Source: Pseudoflavonifractor sp. An85
GTDB lineage: Bacteria; Bacillota; Clostridia; Oscillospirales; Oscillospiraceae
Assembly: GCF_002161235.1 (NCBI RefSeq)
Contig: NZ_NFHE01000002.1
Span: 1 to 64,000 of the forward strand
Length of the DNA stretch: 64,000 nucleotides
Direction: 5' to 3'
Shown: one piece after another, positions 61,122 through 64,000 of the stretch
Layout: every line of letters begins with the position of its first letter
How positions within the stretch are numbered: position 1 is the stretch's first letter
The notes under the pieces: model-generated
Told to the model about the DNA's origin: nothing
Seen by the model: the letters and a program-made list of their open reading frames with translations, nothing else
The model's database searches: none
Position numbers and translations under genes: made by a program

Positions 61122-63569
61122 ATGAAGCGACAAAAGAGACAGAAGCAGGGCCGTGTAACTGCTCAGCCACGGCCCATAGATCGCTACTTTCCCACGGCCC
61201 AGGAAGGGCTGAACAACGACCAGGTGTCCCGTTTGGCAGCTGCCGGGTGGACCAATGCCGTGGAGGAGACCAACTTGAAATCCACCGGTGAGATCATCCG
61301 GGAGAACACTTTGACCTTCTTCAACCTGGTGTTTGTGGTGCTGGCGGCGTTGCTGGTGCTGGCGGGGAACTTCCGGGACATGTTCTTTTTGGTCATCGCC
61401 ATCATCAACTCCCTCATCGGCATTATCCAGCAGCTGCGCTCCCGGGCCACTTTAAGCAAGCTGTCCCTGGTGGCCCAAGCCCGGGTGAAAGTGGTGCGCG
61501 GGGGACAGCTGGGCACCGTGCCTGTGGACAAGTTGGTGCGAGAGGATATTGTAGAGCTGGGAGCGGGAGACCAGATTCCCGCCGATGGCCCAGTGCTGGA
61601 GGGTCAGGTTACGGTGAACGAGGCCCTCATCACCGGTGAGGCAGACCCCATTGTGAAAAATCCGGGGGACGATTTGCTCTCGGGCAGCTTTGTGGTGTCT
61701 GGCAAGTGCCGGGCCCGGATGGACCACGTGGGTGCGGCCAGCTACGCAGCTCGCCTCTCTCACGAGGCCAAGGCAGACCGAGGGGTGGGCAAGTCGGAGA
61801 TGATGAAGTCCTTGGATCGCCTGATTCGGGTTATCGGTTTTGCCCTTATCCCCATGGGCATTGCTCTGTTTTTCAATGAATTTTGGGTGCAGGAGCAGGA
61901 CTTTGCCACCTCCATTACCTCCATGGTGGCCGCCCTCATCGGTATGATTCCCGAGGGGCTGTATCTGCTCACCAGTGTGGCCCTGGCGGTATCGGTGATG
62001 CGGCTGGCCCAGCGCAAGACTTTGGTGCACCAGATGAGCGCTATTGAGACCTTGGCCCGAGTGGACGTACTGTGCGTGGATAAGACGGGCACCGTCACCC
62101 AGCCGGAGATGTCGGTGCAAGAGCTGGTGTATCTGGACCCAGAGACCCACTCTCCCCAACAGGTGGAGGAAGTGCTGGGTGCCTACTATCAGGTGATGGA
62201 GGCAGACAACGACACTGCCCGTGCCTTGGCCGCTCGCTTCCAGAAAGAAAGCGGCTGGCAGGCTCAGCAGGTGATCCCCTTCACCTCGGCCAACAAGTGG
62301 TCGGCGGTGGTGTTCCAAGGCCGCGGCTCCTATGTGGTGGGTGCGCCGGAATTTATTCTCAAAGAGGATTATAAGGCCATTGAGGACCAGGTGGCCCCCT
62401 ATCAGCAGGCGGGCTGTCGCGTGCTGCTGCTGGCCCAATGCGACACCCTGCCTACCCAGGAGGGTGGCTTGCAGGGCGTGGTGGTACCTGTGGCCCTGGT
62501 GGTGGTGGCCAATCCCATCCGCCCCGAGGCCCCCGAGACCTTCCGTTACTTTGCCAAGTACGGAGTGGACGTGAAGGTGATTTCCGGCGACAACCCCCAG
62601 ACCGTATCCAACGTGGCCAAGCAGGCGGGAATTGCCGGGGCGGAACGCTTTGTGGATGCCGCCACCCTGAAAGAACCGGGAGACTACCAGCGGGCGGTGG
62701 AGGAGTACACCGTCTTTGGACGGGTGACCCCGGACCAGAAGCGCAAGCTGGTGAAGGCCCTGCAAAAAGCGGGGCATACCGTGGCCATGACTGGGGACGG
62801 CGTCAACGACGTGCTGGCCCTGAAAGATGCCGACTGTGGCATCGCCATGGCCTCGGGAGCGGAAGCCGCCTGTCAGGTGGCGGAGCTGGTGCTGCTGGAC
62901 TCGGACTTTTCTGCCATGCCCCGAGTGGTGGAGGAGGGGCGACGGGTCATCAACAACATCCAGCGGGCGGCAGCCCTCTATCTGGTGAAAAACATCATGT
63001 CGGTGTTTTTGGCCCTCATCACCCTCTTTGCCGGGTTCCCGTACCCCTTTGTGCCCATCCAGCTTACCCTTATCAGTGCTCTGACCATTGGTATTCCCTC
63101 CTTTGTGCTGGCTCTGGAGCCCAACCATGAGCTGGTGCGGGGACGGTTTATGCACAACGTGCTCCGTCGGGCCTTACCCGGTGGCCTGACAAACATCGTG
63201 CTCATTGTGGGGCTGGAGCTGTTCACTTACGCCTTTACCTTCCAGCGGGCCACCTTGTCTACTCTGTCCACCGTTACCATCGGTGCAGTGGGGCTGCTGG
63301 TGATCTACTATGTGGCCCGTCCCTTGGACAAGAAACGGTGGGCGCTGTTGGGGTCCATGACGGTGGCTATGATTATCGCCGTGCTGCGCTTTGGCTCCTT
63401 CTTTGAGCTCACCCCCCTGGACCTCCAGTCCGCCCTAGTCATTGTGGTATTCCTCATGCTCACTCCCTCGGTGATCTACGCCTTTGAGACTGCCTTTGAG
63501 TGGGGGAGCCGGGTAAAAGCAGCGTGGCTGAAACGCCGGGGTGGCAGTCGGATGCTGCCCAAGGGATAA
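61122..63569 (+). CDS. cation-translocating P-type ATPase
   Basis: This 815-residue protein contains the phosphorylation motif CVDKTGTVTQ (about 319), KVISGDNPQT, MTGDGVNDVLALKDADCGIAMASG and the TGEAD actuator loop. The membrane motif is MIPEGLYLLTS, similar to PEGL of calcium/magnesium type pumps. About ten hydrophobic segments are seen. There is no heavy-metal N-terminal domain (no CxxC). It belongs to the P2/P3-like cation pumps; the ion cannot be named. The ATG is 10 nt after GAGGA. Confidence 0.9.
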   Translation: MKRQKRQKQGRVTAQPRPIDRYFPTAQEGLNNDQVSRLAAAGWTNAVEETNLKSTGEIIRENTLTFFNLVFVVLAALLVLAGNFRDMFFLVIAIINSLIGIIQQLRSRATLSKLSLVAQARVKVVRGGQLGTVPVDKLVREDIVELGAGDQIPADGPVLEGQVTVNEALITGEADPIVKNPGDDLLSGSFVVSGKCRARMDHVGAASYAARLSHEAKADRGVGKSEMMKSLDRLIRVIGFALIPMGIALFFNEFWVQEQDFATSITSMVAALIGMIPEGLYLLTSVALAVSVMRLAQRKTLVHQMSAIETLARVDVLCVDKTGTVTQPEMSVQELVYLDPETHSPQQVEEVLGAYYQVMEADNDTARALAARFQKESGWQAQQVIPFTSANKWSAVVFQGRGSYVVGAPEFILKEDYKAIEDQVAPYQQAGCRVLLLAQCDTLPTQEGGLQGVVVPVALVVVANPIRPEAPETFRYFAKYGVDVKVISGDNPQTVSNVAKQAGIAGAERFVDAATLKEPGDYQRAVEEYTVFGRVTPDQKRKLVKALQKAGHTVAMTGDGVNDVLALKDADCGIAMASGAEAACQVAELVLLDSDFSAMPRVVEEGRRVINNIQRAAALYLVKNIMSVFLALITLFAGFPYPFVPIQLTLISALTIGIPSFVLALEPNHELVRGRFMHNVLRRALPGGLTNIVLIVGLELFTYAFTFQRATLSTLSTVTIGAVGLLVIYYVARPLDKKRWALLGSMTVAMIIAVLRFGSFFELTPLDLQSALVIVVFLMLTPSVIYAFETAFEWGSRVKAAWLKRRGGSRMLPKG

Positions 63570-63631
63570 AAGTTCCACAGGGGAATGTGGCTCGTATGGC
63601 ATTGAAATGATAGAAATGGGGGAGGCAATAA

Positions 63632-64000
63632 ATGTCACGATTTGAGATGTTTCTTCAAAGAGCAGCGGAGACCCAATGGAATTTCAATGTGTTTGTGGCA
63701 CTAGCCGTGGTTGTTGTCCTGTTTGTGTTGGAAATTATCTGGATGAGAAGGAATAATTCCAAAGATCGCGAAAGAAAGTGTGTAAAAAAAGCAAAGGAAC
63801 TGGGGCATGTAGTTTACGGAAAGCGTATCAGTGTGTGGGATGATGATTTGACACGTACCAGTGTGAGTTCTTATGTACACGCTACTTACGTCTACGAAGT
63901 AGATGGCAAGGAGTATAAGTATAACTATTTAAAAAGAGCGGCTGCGCCATTGACTCTGAAACTTTACTACATAAACAATCCAAAACGGGCCTTTACTGGT
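63632..64000 (+). CDS. hypothetical membrane protein, partial (runs off the right edge)
   Basis: 123 codons are visible from ATG 63632 behind GGGGAGGCAATAA. One N-terminal hydrophobic segment (FNVFVALAVVVVLFVLEIIWM) is followed by a basic linker and a beta-rich part (VVYGKRISVWDD, HATYVYEVDGKEYKYNYLKR, PLTLKLYYINNPKRAFTG). The last part resembles the DUF3592 type of extracellular domain, where the YYxxNP turn is typical. Base composition is AT-richer than its neighbours. The stop is outside the window. Confidence 0.7.
   Translation, partial: MSRFEMFLQRAAETQWNFNVFVALAVVVVLFVLEIIWMRRNNSKDRERKCVKKAKELGHVVYGKRISVWDDDLTRTSVSSYVHATYVYEVDGKEYKYNYLKRAAAPLTLKLYYINNPKRAFTG

Overview
The window looks like a chromosomal stretch of a GC-rich, endospore-forming anaerobe of the class Clostridia, most likely Oscillospiraceae (the Flavonifractor / Lawsonibacter / Intestinimonas group). 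The evidence is strongly GC-biased third codon positions, spoVAD-spoVAE, a CD1247-type zinc-ribbon protein after efp, NADP-type glutamate dehydrogenase, acetate kinase, DNA polymerase I without proofreading residues, and a SAM-I riboswitch on metK. The family placement is inference.

Layout. 1-1280: the 5' end of a tet(W) ribosomal-protection gene with its leader peptide and attenuator, abutting a truncated alpha/beta hydrolase. 1500-3790: glycerol operon glpP-glpK behind a leader terminator. 3800-8510: an anchored hypothetical protein, prfC, a small two-helix membrane protein and a five-gene leftward operon that includes a DUF2589 protein. 8666-14204: polA, rimI, a GNAT gene, tsaD and a small DUF6514-like gene. 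14245-18751: a P-loop ATPase, a LytTR/DUF3021 pair and a TetR-ABC exporter operon whose TetR has lost part of its HTH. 18768-26451: leuS, rpsU, a YqeG phosphatase, an endonuclease IV-like gene, a peptidase, efp and a zinc-ribbon gene. 26573-33843: TetR, oleate hydratase, a fused MacB-like ABC transporter, rhomboid and RluA. 33975-44503: gdhA, ackA, tmcAL, an acyltransferase, pepT, a rhomboid-like protein and a surface 5'-nucleotidase. 44584-55782: feoA and a feoB split by a mobile element of about 9.1 kb. 55827-64000: a membrane protein, metK, spoVAD/E, an acyl-ACP thioesterase, a P-type ATPase and a partial gene.

Three things stand out. (1) Two small structured elements sit directly behind the stop codons of tsaD and efp. 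Each holds five successive hairpins, and three of these stems differ between the copies by matching changes on both arms. Each is preceded by an inverted copy of a piece of its host gene and followed by a direct duplication (about 42-56 bp) of the end of that gene, so the host reading frame stays intact. I know of no described family with this layout. (2) The 9.1-kb low-GC element in feoB carries a large serine recombinase at its right end and a 17-bp near-identical core at both ends (45806-45822, 54938-54954). Exact excision would restore an open feoB of about 603 codons. Inside it are two unexplained repeat arrays, palindromic operators in a divergent promoter, and several very small proteins. 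(3) A five-hairpin array follows gdhA.

Regulation readable from sequence includes two leader/attenuator systems (tet(W), glp), a SAM-I riboswitch, a LytTR-type direct-repeat operator, a probable sigma-G promoter for spoVAD, and many consensus sigma-A promoters with 16-18 bp spacers. No tRNA, rRNA or CRISPR array was seen.
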